From Silene conica (lineage: Eukaryota > Streptophyta > Magnoliopsida > Caryophyllales > Caryophyllaceae): a DNA stretch of 64,000 bases. The DNA is taken from the NCBI GenBank assembly GCA_029255685.2, contig CM055318.2:8127001-8191000 (forward strand), written 5' to 3'. Shown here in pieces: positions 51,055 through 62,446 of the stretch. Position 1 is the first letter of the stretch. Each line of letters starts with the position of its first letter. The notes below the pieces were generated by a model, which was not told the DNA's origin, did not search any database, and saw only the letters and a program-made list of their open reading frames with translations. The translations under genes and the position numbers were made by a program.

Positions 51055-54000
51055 CTAGCACAAACACCAACACCTAGCACCAACACCCTCACCAGCGGTA
51101 CTGAAACATTTAGCACCAACACCAACATCAGCACCAGGACGAATACCAACGGCACTGAAGCATTTAGCACCAACACCGACAACAGCCCCAGCGGCACTGA
51201 AGCATTTAGCACCAACACCAGCACCTGCGGCACTGAAGCATTTAGCACCAGCACCCGCGGCACTGAAGCATTTAGCACCAGCACCAGCACCAACACCAGC
51301 ACCAGCACCAACACCAACGACACTAAAGCATTTAGCACCAGCATTAGCACAAGCATTAGCACCAGCGGCACTGAAGCATTTAGCACCAACACCAGCACCC
51401 GCATCACTGAAGCACTTAGCACCAGCACCCACGGCACTAAAGCACTTAGCACCAACACCAACACCAGAGGCACCCCAGCACCAGCTGCACCTAGCACCAA
51501 CACCAGCACCAGCACCTTTGTCGATAGCACAATCCTTAGCCATGCCTCCATGATCATCACCTACCTCGTATTCTTCATGAACACACCGTACATTACATAA
51601 ACACATAGCATAATTTAAGTTAACTCCATGTTTCACCATGTTTTCAGTTTCAACAGCAGTAACATTATTGTTTTCACCCTTTTCTACTTTGTATTCTTCA
51701 TGAACACACCGTACATTACATAAACACATAGCATAGTTTACTTTAACTCCATGTTTGACCATTTTTTCATTTTCACCAGCAGTATCAACATTCTTTACCA
51801 TGCCACCATTTTCATCACCAGCATGAACACCACAAGAGAAACATTTGGCACAGTCGGCAAATGTGTCCTTTTTCACCATTTTTTCATTTTCACCAGTTTC
51901 GGAGATGCCTTGTGCAATATTTCCTGTTTTGCTATTTATCTGTTCTCTCAGAATTTCAGATAGTAAGAATGCCATAGTAATTCCGGGTAAGATTATCCAT
52001 TCTTCTGTTGCCTGCTCACATGAATACATTTAGTGAGGTAATGATGTTTTTGTCGTAGGGCTTAGAAACAATATAGTTAGGAAGATTCGAAGAAAAACCT
52101 TGATAGTTTGCGACTTGAAGTCGATCAATGCAACAGCCTTTCCATAAGGGTCTTCCATAGAGAATTCGACCATAGTCATGAAGCCCTGTCCAAGCGTTTG
52201 CTTTTCCATGGGTACGGTTTCAAAGTCCAGCCTCCTTCCAGGAAACATCTTCACCTACAAATATGTTTTATTGAATAAAATTATATTTCAATGTATGCTG
52301 AAGTTCAAACAAGATTATGAAACAGATTTTACCATCTTATAGCCAACAAGCTCAAAGAGACTATCATCATTTTTAGAACTGTTTTGAAGGTTAAACGACC
52401 CGTTGGATCCCTTTACACACCAGTGATTCCCCACTAATTCAGCTAAGTTGCGCGTTTCACCAGCGTCTGTTATGCAGTAAACCTCCTTCACAAGATCAGG
52501 GGTGCATTTTGTTATATCCTTCTCGATGTTCCTGGAAAATAATAATATTCAGATCAAGAGTGCATTTTGTTATACCCTAGCAGTTATCATATTCTATATC
52601 GTTCTGAATCTGTAATCTGAAAACTTCTCACATTAATAAAACTCTCTCCCTTCTACCCTGTGGACGTAACTAACACACCGTTAGTGAACCACGTAAATCT
52701 GTGTGTATTGTTCTTTATTGTTTGTTTTTATCTTTCTCTGTGCTTCCGTTATAACAGTTAGAAAACTCATATGACATAAAAACATAAGATTTACCTCATG
52801 GCAAGCGTGCAGACTGGTTTTCCGTCTTGGTCTAAGACTTGTGTAAGTATCTTAGCATCTGCACCTTTTGTTAACGACTGAGATCTAGCCAACCGAAATA
52901 CTTGAGGTGCTGGAATTGGAGGAGTGAATGAAATAGAAGCCTGAAGAAGAATTGGCTCAGAACTTGTAATGTCGTTAGACACGGGTTCAGGAGATAGCCA
53001 CATTTCAGCCGAAAGTTGAGATCCAGAGGCCATTAATTCTTGCAGAGAAAGAGAGTATGATGCAAGTAGCTTCAATTTATCTGAACCAGGAGCATTGGAC
53101 ATCAACTCGAAGAGAAAATCTCCTGTAGGCTCACATTGAAAAGAAGCAACCTCTTTTTCACCAGACTCGGATGAAATGCTCACAGATCTCATGACGTTGA
53201 AAAACTTATCAGGCTGTTTCTTATTGAAGCGCACAACGAGGTTTCCTTTGTGCCCTTCTGGTAAATTCTTGATTTTCACAAATTCTAAAAATACCTGTAA
53301 ACAAATATCACAATTTTACTCTCCAAGGATTCCGATTTACATGCCATCCTCATAAACAATGCTTCTAAATTCTCCTCTGACTAGCATAATTTACACACAG
53401 ACATTTCCGAGAAATATATAAGTATATGATTGAATAAGATGGTCGAAATATCATGATTTACCTCGACAAATTTCATTGATGGAAACTGAATTGGGTTGCC
53501 ACAATTGTTCGAAGAGCGTAGCTTCTTGTCCTCAATAATACCAGTGAAATTGACAGGCAATTGAGTGACTGGAGTTGGAGGTTTTCCTCTATGAATTGTA
53601 CCAGCCATCCAATAATTTTTGCCGTAAGTCTCTTCCCACAACTTAGTAATCTCCGAGAATCCAGATTCAAGCGGGTTCCCTGATTCTCGATCAGAAACAT
53701 TGTCATTGTGGTGGCACACCCTGCCCACAGCTTCAGTCAGATCTTTGCAGTAAGAATCTGGATGTAACTGGTGTGTGTGCCACATTAGGTCAATATCAAA
53801 AGTAGGGACACAGAAACATTTTCTGTTTAACTTGTCGTTCATTCTGATCATATGCAAAAACCCTTTGTATCTACGCACTGCTTCTTGGAGATACAGATCA
53901 TCAGTCGCGTATGGTGTGGATATCTGTCACACAGACAGTAAATTAGTCTCGCAAGTATATAACCGCTGCAGAAAAATCTGTGCATAACTTTTGGTACCTG

Positions 54001-55278
54001 GTATTTGAAAGACATTTGCCTTTTGACAGCGGCAACTAGATCATATTTGGTAAATTTCACAGTTTCAGAACCTTTTTGCAGGTCATCCTCCGAAAAGGGC
54101 TTGCTCATGTCAAGCTCATAGGCTTCCGCGGGATACATTTTGTTCCATATCTCCTCAGTTTTGCTCTTTGATGTCGCTTGAACAGACGATATGACATTCT
54201 GATTGCCTAAAGTTCTTCCAAACAGCTTCTCACAGTCAAATTTGTATCGTAACTGTGTCACAAATACATGTCAAAGATAAACAAACCATCATTTGAATTC
54301 AGAAGTTCTAATAGGGACACAGTGAAATCTAAAATCTGAATGCAGACAATTAATCTGAAATCATACCGGGTTTAGCCTATGGCAATGCCATATCCATTCA
54401 CAATCAAGAGGAACAACCAACGGTTCTTCCTCGGTAACAGGATTCTCCAAATGCTTGGCAAGCAGCGGAAGCCAAAAGGCGTTGTACCTGAAAGAGACAA
54501 TGTAGCGCGACACGAGAGATCAAGAACAAGAAACAACAATGGCTATGTTTGGTAAACAGCATATTGGCCAAATTTCAGCATATTTGAGAGATTTAGCATG
54601 TTTGACTTACCAATATGTTATTTACAGTGTTTGGTTAATGACATATTGAAATAGTATATTGGGGTCCAATATGCTGCTCCTACAGCATATTGGATTAGCA
54701 TATTAGAAAGAAAAAAAATTGTCTTATCTACTAATAAATAATTTTTCATGTCCTTATATGTCATTTTATAAAGATTTTAGACAATCTTTTAATCTAAACT
54801 GCCAATTACCAAACACCTCTAAAATAATTCTGCTAGTCAAATCCGTTAAATCATTCTGCTAGTCAAATCTGCTTTTGAAATCTACTTCACTCTGCAGTCA
54901 CACGAGGTCTACGGATACTGGAAATTTACTCCAATCATCCCAATCATTTGTTTACCTTTTATTTTTAATAAAAGGTATGACTTGTATATAATACTTTCAA
55001 TTTAATCCCGGGGACATCATAAACTGATAAACAAATTTTCGGGGCCTGTCACATTCATGTACGCAAAACGGAAATGTGTCGAAATATTGCAGATTGCAGA
55101 AACATATAATGATGCTTCACCTGAAGATAGCTCTTTTTAAAACATGATCTTCATAGAGATCGCGATTACGATCAACAGCAGCAAGAAAATTCAGGTGTGT
55201 TTTGGCAGCCTCAACAAGATCAACACTAAATGTTATTGTTTGTGCTTCAGCCCACTCTCTAGCTTGCTCCTTTTCCAT
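51055..55278 (-). CDS. GRDP-like (DUF1399) glycine-rich domain protein, eight coding exons
   Basis: Exons: 55121-55278, 54367-54487, 53998-54252, 53462-53923, 52795-53294, 52333-52531, 52099-52254 and 51055-52011, joining in phase to 935 residues. The start MEKEQAREWAEAQTITFSVD and the DUF1399 landmarks VPLDCEWIWHCHRLNP, LRYKFDCEKLFGRTLG and CVPTFDIDLMWHTHQLHPDS identify the GRDP1/2 family. In Arabidopsis these are linked to osmotic stress/ABA and auxin responses. The middle part (VFLEFVKIKNLPEGHKGNLV) is typical. The C-terminal 200 residues are unusual: two copies of YAMCLCNVRCVHEEY, then about nine AKCFS pentapeptides spaced by Ala/Gly/Val, in place of the usual Gly-Cys-rich tail. The start ATG follows a possible 5'UTR acceptor (gcag at about 55290). 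Confidence 0.88.
54541..54900. mobile_element. MITE-like sequence in GRDP intron 1
   Basis: Begins 'ggctatgtttggtaaacagc' and contains repeated 'agcatatt' and 'aatatgctg' words, ending near 'taccaaacacctctaaaata'. It is the same kind of element as at 28340-28656. Borders are approximate. Confidence 0.5.
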
Positions 55279-55445
55279 TTTGCAGCCTGCATTGAACAAA
55301 ATCTCAGTATTTTCAATCTTACTACAAAGCGCGACTAAACATACGTAAAGAGCAAAACCACTCCGTTTTAGACACAGTAAAGTCGAGTACATACAATTTT
55401 CTTAACCCGCCACAGGTGTGACCTGAGCATTTATACTCTATCTAC

Positions 55446-55843
55446 AGTGGCGGACCCAGAACTTTTGTGTTAGGGGCACAAAAAAATTTTTGATGCGTTA
55501 TCTACGCGTGTCTAAGGAAATATTTTTATATTTTGAATATTTTTAATAATAAATAAAAATGGTTTAGAATTTGCCACATAGTCTAAAGGTCATGGGTTCA
55601 TCGAACCTCCATCTTCTAAATAAAAATTGACACCTCTACCAACTATACCAGGATAACTATATGTTTATATTGGAGATTTATAAAAATTATTGTCGAAAAT
55701 TTCATGGGGGCACGTGCCCAGCCAGGCCCACCCCTAGATCCGCCCATGATAACTATATGTTTATATTGGAGATTTATAAAAATTAATGTCGAAAATTTCA
55801 TGGGGGCACGTGCCCAGTCAGGCCCACCCCTAGATCCGCCCTG
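55446..55843. mobile_element. hAT-like MITE with a duplicated 3' end
   Basis: Ends CAGTGGCGGACCCAG and, inverted, CAGGGCGGATCTAGG. The 8-bp duplication TCTATCTA is perfect (55438-55445 and 55844-55851). The last 96 bp occur twice head to tail (about 55652-55747 and 55748-55843), including the terminal 'tagatccgccc'. It is noncoding and lies just upstream of the GRDP-like start, possibly in its 5' leader intron or promoter. Confidence 0.9.
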
Positions 55844-55851
55844 TCTATCTA

Positions 55852-57745
55852 ACAGGAAAAATAGAGAGAACCAATTTAAGTCGAGTACTTTCAATTTTAT
55901 GTGCATTAGCCACACGTAAATTAAAGCCGACTACGTTCAATTCTCTTAACCAACCCGACACAGGAGATATATTAACATAACAAAGTTAAGTAGGTATTGA
56001 AAGAAATAAGCAACTCACAAAGAAGGTAAATATTAATTAACTTTTAGAGTAAAATGCTTGTTTAACTACTGTAATACTGTAATTGTGTGTGTTGTATGAT
56101 AATGTTGGTGAGTGTATGTGTTTATATAGTACAGAAATTAGTAACGTAGGAAGGGAGCAGAACATGTAGAATGTGACCTTGCATGTATTTCCCTTTGAAA
56201 AAACAGAGAATAAGGCTTTTCAACCTTATTTTTAGGCAGTTAAATGTGAACACTTGGTAACAATTGCTGTTCCTCGTGAGTTTATGGATAAGTAACATCA
56301 TACACACACAAGAGCAATTTTTTTGGGGATTTTTGAAAAGGAATGTAATTTGGTTAGTTACTAGTTTGACGGGAACTAGATTAGATGATGTATTGCGGGA
56401 AAATGCGAAGCTGATTTTATTTTTATGATTTGAACTAGTTTTAACATCCCTTTATTAAAAAGGAATAGAAAATAAAGCTTTTTTATTGGTTCTTAATTTT
56501 AAAGTTGAAAAAGTAACTTTTTTGTAGGTCTTCATGTTCCATCATTAATTTTTTTTATTTTTTTTATGTTTTGTAACTACTTAAATCATAATTCCAAATT
56601 TAATAATACAAACTATGCAACATCGTACATTATACATTTGTTATTACTAATACAATACAATATAAACTTTCAAAAATAACAAACTAAATAATTACAAATA
56701 CCAATTGACTATAATAAAAAAATCTTCGCTGAAAAAGTTACAACGTTTACTAGGATACTACCAATATAATATAAAACAAAATTACAACCTGGATATTACA
56801 AAATATTATGGAGTACATTATTTGATCGAATCAGGTTATTTCGGGTTTGAGTAATTTTTGAGTCAATTATTATCAAGTTATTATTAAGTTATTTTATGTT
56901 ATTCAAATGATCTTTTAAAAAATCTCAAATGTCGAAATCGTTTCAAACATTTTTTTCTCAAATAAGGAAATTAATCAAAAACAACAATAATTACTGGAAA
57001 ATTCATAATCAATAATATTTTTATAATATGTATTCTCATATTTGAAACAACGCATTATAATAAGTTGTTACTTTGATTTTCATTTGTAGTTTTGGAGTTT
57101 GAAAATCCGATTCTTACTTTATTGGCATTTTTTTACCAATACTTCTATACATTTGTAAAGTTATGTCTTGTTTTTAGTCTAGACGATATATAATAATTGT
57201 TTTAATAAGATGATTAAAACGTATTCTTATGTTCTCGTATATTTAAGTTCGTGATCCTTTTAATCTCGTATTCGTATTCATTTGTGCTCATATTTTGAAG
57301 CTCGTCTTATCTTAATACCCCGTATTGTTTTTTCATTAGCTCGTATTCATTTGTGCTCGTATTTTAAAGTTCCTCTTATCTTAATAACTCGTATTGTTTT
57401 TTATTAATTCGTATTCCTAGCTTAATAGCTTGTATTCTTTTTATATTAGCTCGTATTCTTAGGTTAATAACTTGCATTGTTTTGTGCTCGTATTTTTTAC
57501 TTCGTGATTCTCTTAAACTCGTATTTTTTTACATTTGCTCATATTCTTATGTGTTTGTATTCTGTATCCCGTATTTTTTTAATTATATATCGTAAACTTA
57601 AGTACTTAATATATTCATCAATTCATCTATTTATACTTTTAATTAAATAAGAGAAGAAAAACAATAAATTATACCATAACTTCACGTCTCCACGGTAACC
57701 AAAACTCTTAATTTACAATCAATTATTTTATTAACTAATTCAGTA
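55852..57745. other. AT-rich upstream region of the GRDP-like gene
   Basis: No gene is supported. The text near 55379 (gtcgagtacatacaattttc) is echoed at about 55879 and 55930. From 57240 to 57590 the words 'ctcgtattc' and 'cttaataact' recur irregularly as a degenerate tandem repeat. Confidence 0.5.
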
Positions 57746-58200
57746 ATTATCCAACTGATATTTTATTAATATTTAATTATCTTTTTTATTTATATACTTA
57801 ATTTATTTAAACAAAGTAATCGCTCTAAAAACAATGATTATCCAACTAATATTTTATTATTATTTAATTATTTTTTTATTTATATACTTAATTTATTTAA
57901 CCAAAGTAATAACCAATGAAATTGCTCTAAAACAATAGTTAATGACATCAATATTTTGTTAACTAATTCAATAATTATCCAACTGATATTTTATTACTAT
58001 ATAATTATCTTTTTATTTATATACTTAATTATTTAATAAAAGTAATATCCAATATAATCGCTCTAAAAACAATAATTATCCAACTGATATTTTATTACTA
58101 TTTAATTATCTTTTTATTTATACACTTAATTTATTCAAGCAAAGTAATAACCAATGAAATTACTCTAAAACAATAGCCAATAAAATCGCTCGAAAAGTTC
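57746..58200. repeat. Minisatellite, four units of about 90-136 bp
   Basis: Units starting 'attatccaactgatatttta' begin near 57746, 57837, 57973 and 58075. They share a tail 'atcgctctaaaaacaat' and differ by an internal segment of about 35 bp. Confidence 0.8.
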
Positions 58201-58208
58201 CTCTTTTA

Positions 58209-58209
58209 A

Positions 58210-58243
<34 letters not shown>
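58209..58243. repeat. (TA)n microsatellite
   Basis: About 17 uninterrupted TA dinucleotides. Confidence 0.95.
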
Positions 58244-58245
<2 letters not shown>

Positions 58246-58379
58246 ATTTTTGTACGTACGAAACACAAAATGTAATTATTTACGTACATAACATAAACAT
58301 GAGGTGACTTCATGAGGATGGGTTAAATGTTTTTCTATTTATATAGATAAGATTGAAAAAATTAAAATGTTTGGTATTT

Positions 58380-58580
58380 TAAAACACAAATTCTCATTGT
58401 AGACGGAGGGTATCCGACACAAGGAGAAGACGGATACCATTTTGTCTCAAAAAATGCCCATTTAGAGGAGAGAGAGGAAAGCACATGGGGTGCCCCACCT
58501 TGTCCCTTATTCATTTTGTGAGTGTCATTATCCGTCTCTCCATCCGACCCGTCACAAGCAACGCTAACTAATTTTAAAAT
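58380..58580. mobile_element. Small MITE, 'gacggat' family
   Basis: Starts 'acacaaattctcattgtaga' with 'gacggataccat' in the left arm and 'attatccgtctctcc' in the right. The same family is seen at 61551-61735, 62790-62980 and 63068-63243. No coding potential. Confidence 0.6.
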
Positions 58581-58824
58581 CAATTCCAAAAATTCTTTTG
58601 GAGATCACGTGAGACTCGATTTCGAATTTCATTCTCGATTGTGTTTTGAGATACACATGGAATTAGAATGGAATTTAGTGAGATGGGTATAGGTTGACGT
58701 CACATAATATTTTTACAACAATATCCCAATGGCTTAGTGCGTCATGCAAATCGCGGAGTCCGGAGTATGGTGTACGCAACCTTATCTTTGTGCTATCTAC
58801 ACAAAGAGGTTGTTCCTAAATAAG

Positions 58825-59033
58825 GAACTGTTCTTTCTGGCTTAATTTCGACTCCTTTCAGTTTTCTTTAATTGTATTCCGTTAAATTTTATTTGCGTTC
58901 AATCCATTATGTTCAGTTAATCTCTTCACAAAATTAACTTTAAATGCAACTAACTTCACTTCGTCTCAATTCCCGTCAGTTTAGTTCAATTAAGCTCTAC
59001 TATTAATTCAATGTTTCAGTCGAAAAAACAGGC
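58825..59033. mobile_element. MITE, 'TGTTCTTTCTGGC' family, copy 1
   Basis: Begins ggaactgttctttctggctt and ends agtcgaaaaaacaggccc. It is collinear with 60672-60894, with shared words such as 'tctcttcacaaaa' and 'agttcaattaagctctact'. Confidence 0.75.
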
Positions 59034-59696
59034 CCAACACAAGATGAAAATTGCGTTGAGAACTGCATTGAAAGAACGCTATTTTACAGAAGAAAGAAGT
59101 GCGGCCATTGAAATTATTTGAAAATACTGCAAAGTCGCGTAATATTTTTATTTGAAAAAAATAAATATTGTTCCGGAAAATATTTGCGATTACAAAGCAA
59201 AAAACATAAATAAAAATATTAAATTAGAAAGAAGATCAGAAAGTCCAACTGAAGTTACACATTTTTTCAAACGGATTCAAAATCCGACAACAATGCCTCA
59301 AGAAGTGCGGCCATTGAAAATACTGCAAAGTCGCATAATGAACAATAATAACAAGAAGATGAAATACAGAGAATTCATCCCGATAGAACCCTTGCATTGG
59401 TGGTGTTGTCTTGTCAAATCGATAAGGAGTACCGCTTGGAAGGAGCCTACGAGAGAAAGCAGTTCCAGAAACCCTCTCCTACCCTCTGGGTCTGTAAATA
59501 CTCCGAAAATCTAAAGATAACTTTCAAATTACATGTTCGGACAGTAACGAGGAGGTCGTCAGGTCGACAGAGGATTAATGACTAGAAGTTGTAATACTGC
59601 TTATATCATAAATTCATAACAAATTGAAAGCCAAGCCTTTTCTTTATTCGAAGTTACCCTGCTTTCCTATAGAGTGGCATACCGCATACCTCATAC
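59034..59696. other. Unclassified region downstream of MED32
   Basis: It contains an internal repeat (gaagtgcggccattgaaa and ctgcaaagtcgc near 59097-59138 and again near 59303-59335). The open frame at 59152-59514 has no recognisable protein signature. MED32 3' untranslated sequence probably lies at 59600-59696. Confidence 0.4.
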
Positions 59697-60116
59697 CTAT
59701 TGAGTTGTATCCTCTTGAAATCTGGCATCAAAGGGAGCAGAAGGGATTGCGTTCGATGACCCAGACCCGGAGCTCTGCTGCAACTCAATAACAAGCCATC
59801 TCACTGCTTTGCTCATTTGCTCTAATCTTACAGCGCTAATTGGTGGGAGGCCAGGAACAGGCTGGCCGGACCTTGACCCAGTGGCCTCGTCCACCAAACA
59901 CTCTGACCCAATTCTCTGCTTAACTGACTCCACAAATTCCTCTGCTTGATCGCATGCTAACCTAAATAACTCCCATCGTTGTTTGAAGTTCTCGAGAGCA
60001 GCATCAGTCAATGCTGTTTTCTGACTTCCTGATGCTTCTTTAGCTTCTAGCACGCCGGCAGCAGCAACAATAAAATCCTGATACGCGTTACTTAATGCAT
60101 CAACATTGTTGTCCAT
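59697..60116 (-). CDS. MED32: Mediator complex subunit 32 (MED32)
   Basis: A 139-residue protein starting MDNNVDALSNAYQDFIVAAA at the ATG at 60116. The two codons before it (GTG GTA) extend the open frame but contain no ATG. The central stretch KQRWELFRLACDQAEEFVES, the motif VKQRIGSECLVDEATGS, and the C-terminal SAVRLEQMSKAVRWLVIELQ and APFDARFQED are hallmarks of plant MED32, a subunit assigned to the Mediator tail that links transcription factors to RNA polymerase II. Its length matches the family and the coding region is a single exon. A 5'UTR intron is likely: an acceptor (cag) precedes about 60128, and a donor fits at 61369. Confidence 0.95.
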   Translation of the reverse strand: MDNNVDALSNAYQDFIVAAAGVLEAKEASGSQKTALTDAALENFKQRWELFRLACDQAEEFVESVKQRIGSECLVDEATGSRSGQPVPGLPPISAVRLEQMSKAVRWLVIELQQSSGSGSSNAIPSAPFDARFQEDTTQ

Positions 60117-60127
60117 TACCACAATCC

Positions 60128-61460
60128 TGAGCTGTTTTCAGTCCCACCAGAAATAATATTAAACATGAATTGGTAACAGAAAAACAAGGAATAATCAAAA
60201 ACACTGGTGTACATTGCCAGAACCCTAATCTGTCAAACAAGTGAAATAACATAATTCCGCATTAGCTTTTAAAAATCACTACTAAACAAAGTCAATATAC
60301 AAGAAAACCTAAGCCAAGCCCCCCCCCTTTACATGTTACAATTGACACATTTTTCTCATTAAAATCCACATTTTATTTTTCAAATGTTCCGGAATGTTAT
60401 CGAGCAAGGTATTATTAACAACCATGATTGTTACTGAATCATGTTGAAAACTAATAATAACCTTCTGTTGGTGCTTGGTACTTTAGTGCTGAACATGACT
60501 TGACCGTGAGGCTGACGAATCGAGAGCTAAAGAAATTGCCAAGAACATGACACAACACAAGGTACCAGATACCCCTCCGTCCAATCCATTTGTTTACCTT
60601 CGATTAAAATATCTCTCTCAAGAAATAGAAAAGGTAAACAAATGACTGGGACGCAGTTAGTCGGTTATAGGCCCTGTTCTTTCTGGCTTAATTTCAGCTC
60701 ATTTCAATTTTGTCTAGTTGTATTCCATTAAGTTTTATTTACGTTCAATCAATTATTTTCAATTAATCTCTTCACAAAAATAACTTTTAATTCAACTAAA
60801 TTCACTCCACATCAGTTTCACTCAATTTAGTTCAATTAAGCTCTACTCTAATTTATTCAACTCAGTTCGTTTCAGTCGAAAAGAACACGGGGCTATACTA
60901 TATCTTCTTTAGCTTGTGACATTTGGTATCGATATAATGAGGACCTAAGAAACAATGCTCTTACTGGTTAGCTAGCTAAATACGCGCTCCGCTCCAATCA
61001 TTTGTCTACTTCTGATTAAAATATCCCTCGCAATGTAAACAAAAGTAAACAAATGACTACAACCAAGAGAATATTTTTCTCAATTTAAGTAATTAGTAAA
61101 AAAATGACTACGACAAAGGGAATATATTTCTCTAAATCAGTGAGCAGCAACGTCTTCATTATCATCCTCCCTACCGCAATTTCTCGACTCGATAAATTTG
61201 AATTTAGTACTAACAATTACTGAATTTATTGAATTAGAACCCAAACCCTAATTAACATCAGTGTTTTGCTCGAAACTTGGAAAAGCAATCAATATCCATT
61301 AATTATTCAACTAATTATGCAAAAAAAGATAGAAAATCAATTTAGTTACTGTAATAAAGAATGAATTACCGATCAGAAGCTCCAATTCTGGAATTGATTG
61401 AATTTGAAGGACGAGGGAAAGACTTGATTGAAATTGAAGGATTTGGGAAAGTCCGAGAGA
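60128..61460 (-). other. Likely 5'UTR intron and leader exon of MED32
   Basis: On the minus strand GGAGCTTCTGATCG|gtaattc (border at about 61370/61369) is a good donor, and 'acagctcag|gattgtgg' just before the ATG is a good acceptor. The leader exon would run upstream through a repetitive CTTCAATTTC-type pyrimidine-rich stretch to about 61460. The intron holds the 60672-60894 MITE. Inferred from splice signals only. Confidence 0.5.
60672..60894. mobile_element. MITE, 'TGTTCTTTCTGGC' family, copy 2
   Basis: Ends GGCCCTGTTCTTTCTGGC and, inverted, GCCCCGTGTTCTTTTCGAC. Partner of 58825-59033. It lies in the probable MED32 5'UTR intron. Confidence 0.8.
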
Positions 61461-61550
61461 GTTGATGAGGATCAACGGCAAAAGCGTAATGTTATTGTGA
61501 GGGTGGCGATTTTTCATCATTTTAATCATTTATATAATTTTTTTCACAAA

Positions 61551-61735
61551 TTCTCATTTGTGACGGCAGTATCCGTCACAAGCTTGTGACGGATACCATT
61601 TTCTCTCACAAAATACCCACTTTTTCTCTCTCTCCGACACTATTTATATGGTCCCCTTTCTCCACTAACTTATTTTGTATCCATTTTATTTCACAAAATA
61701 TCTGTCACAAATCGTGACCCGTCATAAACAAGACT
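61551..61735. mobile_element. Small MITE, 'gacggat' family
   Basis: Left arm 'cacaaattctcatttgtgac' with 'gtatccgtcacaagcttgtg', right arm 'tcacaaatcgtgacccgtca'. It sits just upstream of MED32. Confidence 0.65.
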
Positions 61736-61753
61736 TACTAATCTTTTTTTTTT

Positions 61754-62446
61754 CGGAATTACTTTTTCACATACGAACTTTACTCTTTCACATCCACTTT
61801 TTCATAAAATTTTCATCTTCTACCCTTCTTCCTAAACCTAAAGTTTCCTTCCTAAATCAAAAGTCTACCTCCTAAACCTAAACAAAACAACGACTACTCT
61901 AAAAACTTAAACAATGAATTACAATTTTTTATAATATTGTTGATTGTTTAACATCCGTCTTCAATTGTTTCGTCTTCGTATGTATTTTTCTTCAATTTGT
62001 TTTGTCTGCTACTTGCGTCGTCGTCAATTTGCTTTCGTTGGTCTGCAAATCTTCAACTTTTAGTTTTTCTTTTTTCTTTTTTTAGTTTTTATTTCCTTAT
62101 TTCTTTGATTTTTGTTTTTGTTTTAATTTTTTCTTTTTTTTTTCCTTTTTTTAGTTTTTTTAAGAGAGAGAAGGGGCGGCGGGAGGGGAAGGGTTGCACG
62201 GCAGGAGGAGGGGAAAGGGCGGCGGTTGGATGTCGGCGCAGGGGAGGGGGCGGCGGTTTGGACGGTCGTGATCGGCGGTGAACAAAGTTAATGACGGAGG
62301 GACGGTGAATGGAGTAGTTGATTTAAGAAGATGAAGGAAGAGATAAAATTAAAATTGATGGGGTGAATGTTAAAAAAAATGACAAGGGTAAGGTGGTAAA
62401 AATCGTATGTGAAAGAGTAAAATCCGTATGTGAAAAAGCACGTCCC
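61754..62446. mobile_element. TIR element family 'TTCACATACG', copy 2
   Basis: Inverted relative to copy 1: left end CGGAATTACTTTTTCACATA, right end inverted GGGACGTGCTTTTTCACATA, identical words to 18425-19196. Flanked by T-runs compatible with an 8-bp TTTTTTTT duplication. It is 693 bp, with a G-rich stretch at 62165-62280 and no transposase. Confidence 0.85.

Noticed and set aside
50949..51560. A second protein of repeated 'VLVLNASVPLV' in another minus-strand frame
   Set aside because: It is a shadow of the GRDP-like repeat tail, whose frame is fixed by splicing in phase with the upstream exons.
59152..59514. Independent 120-residue gene downstream of MED32
   Set aside because: Lys/Asn-rich, contains a duplicated noncoding word, and has no recognisable domain.
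61997..62281. Gly/Arg-rich small gene
   Set aside because: It lies inside the TIR element 61754-62446. It is low-complexity and has no conserved start or splice context.
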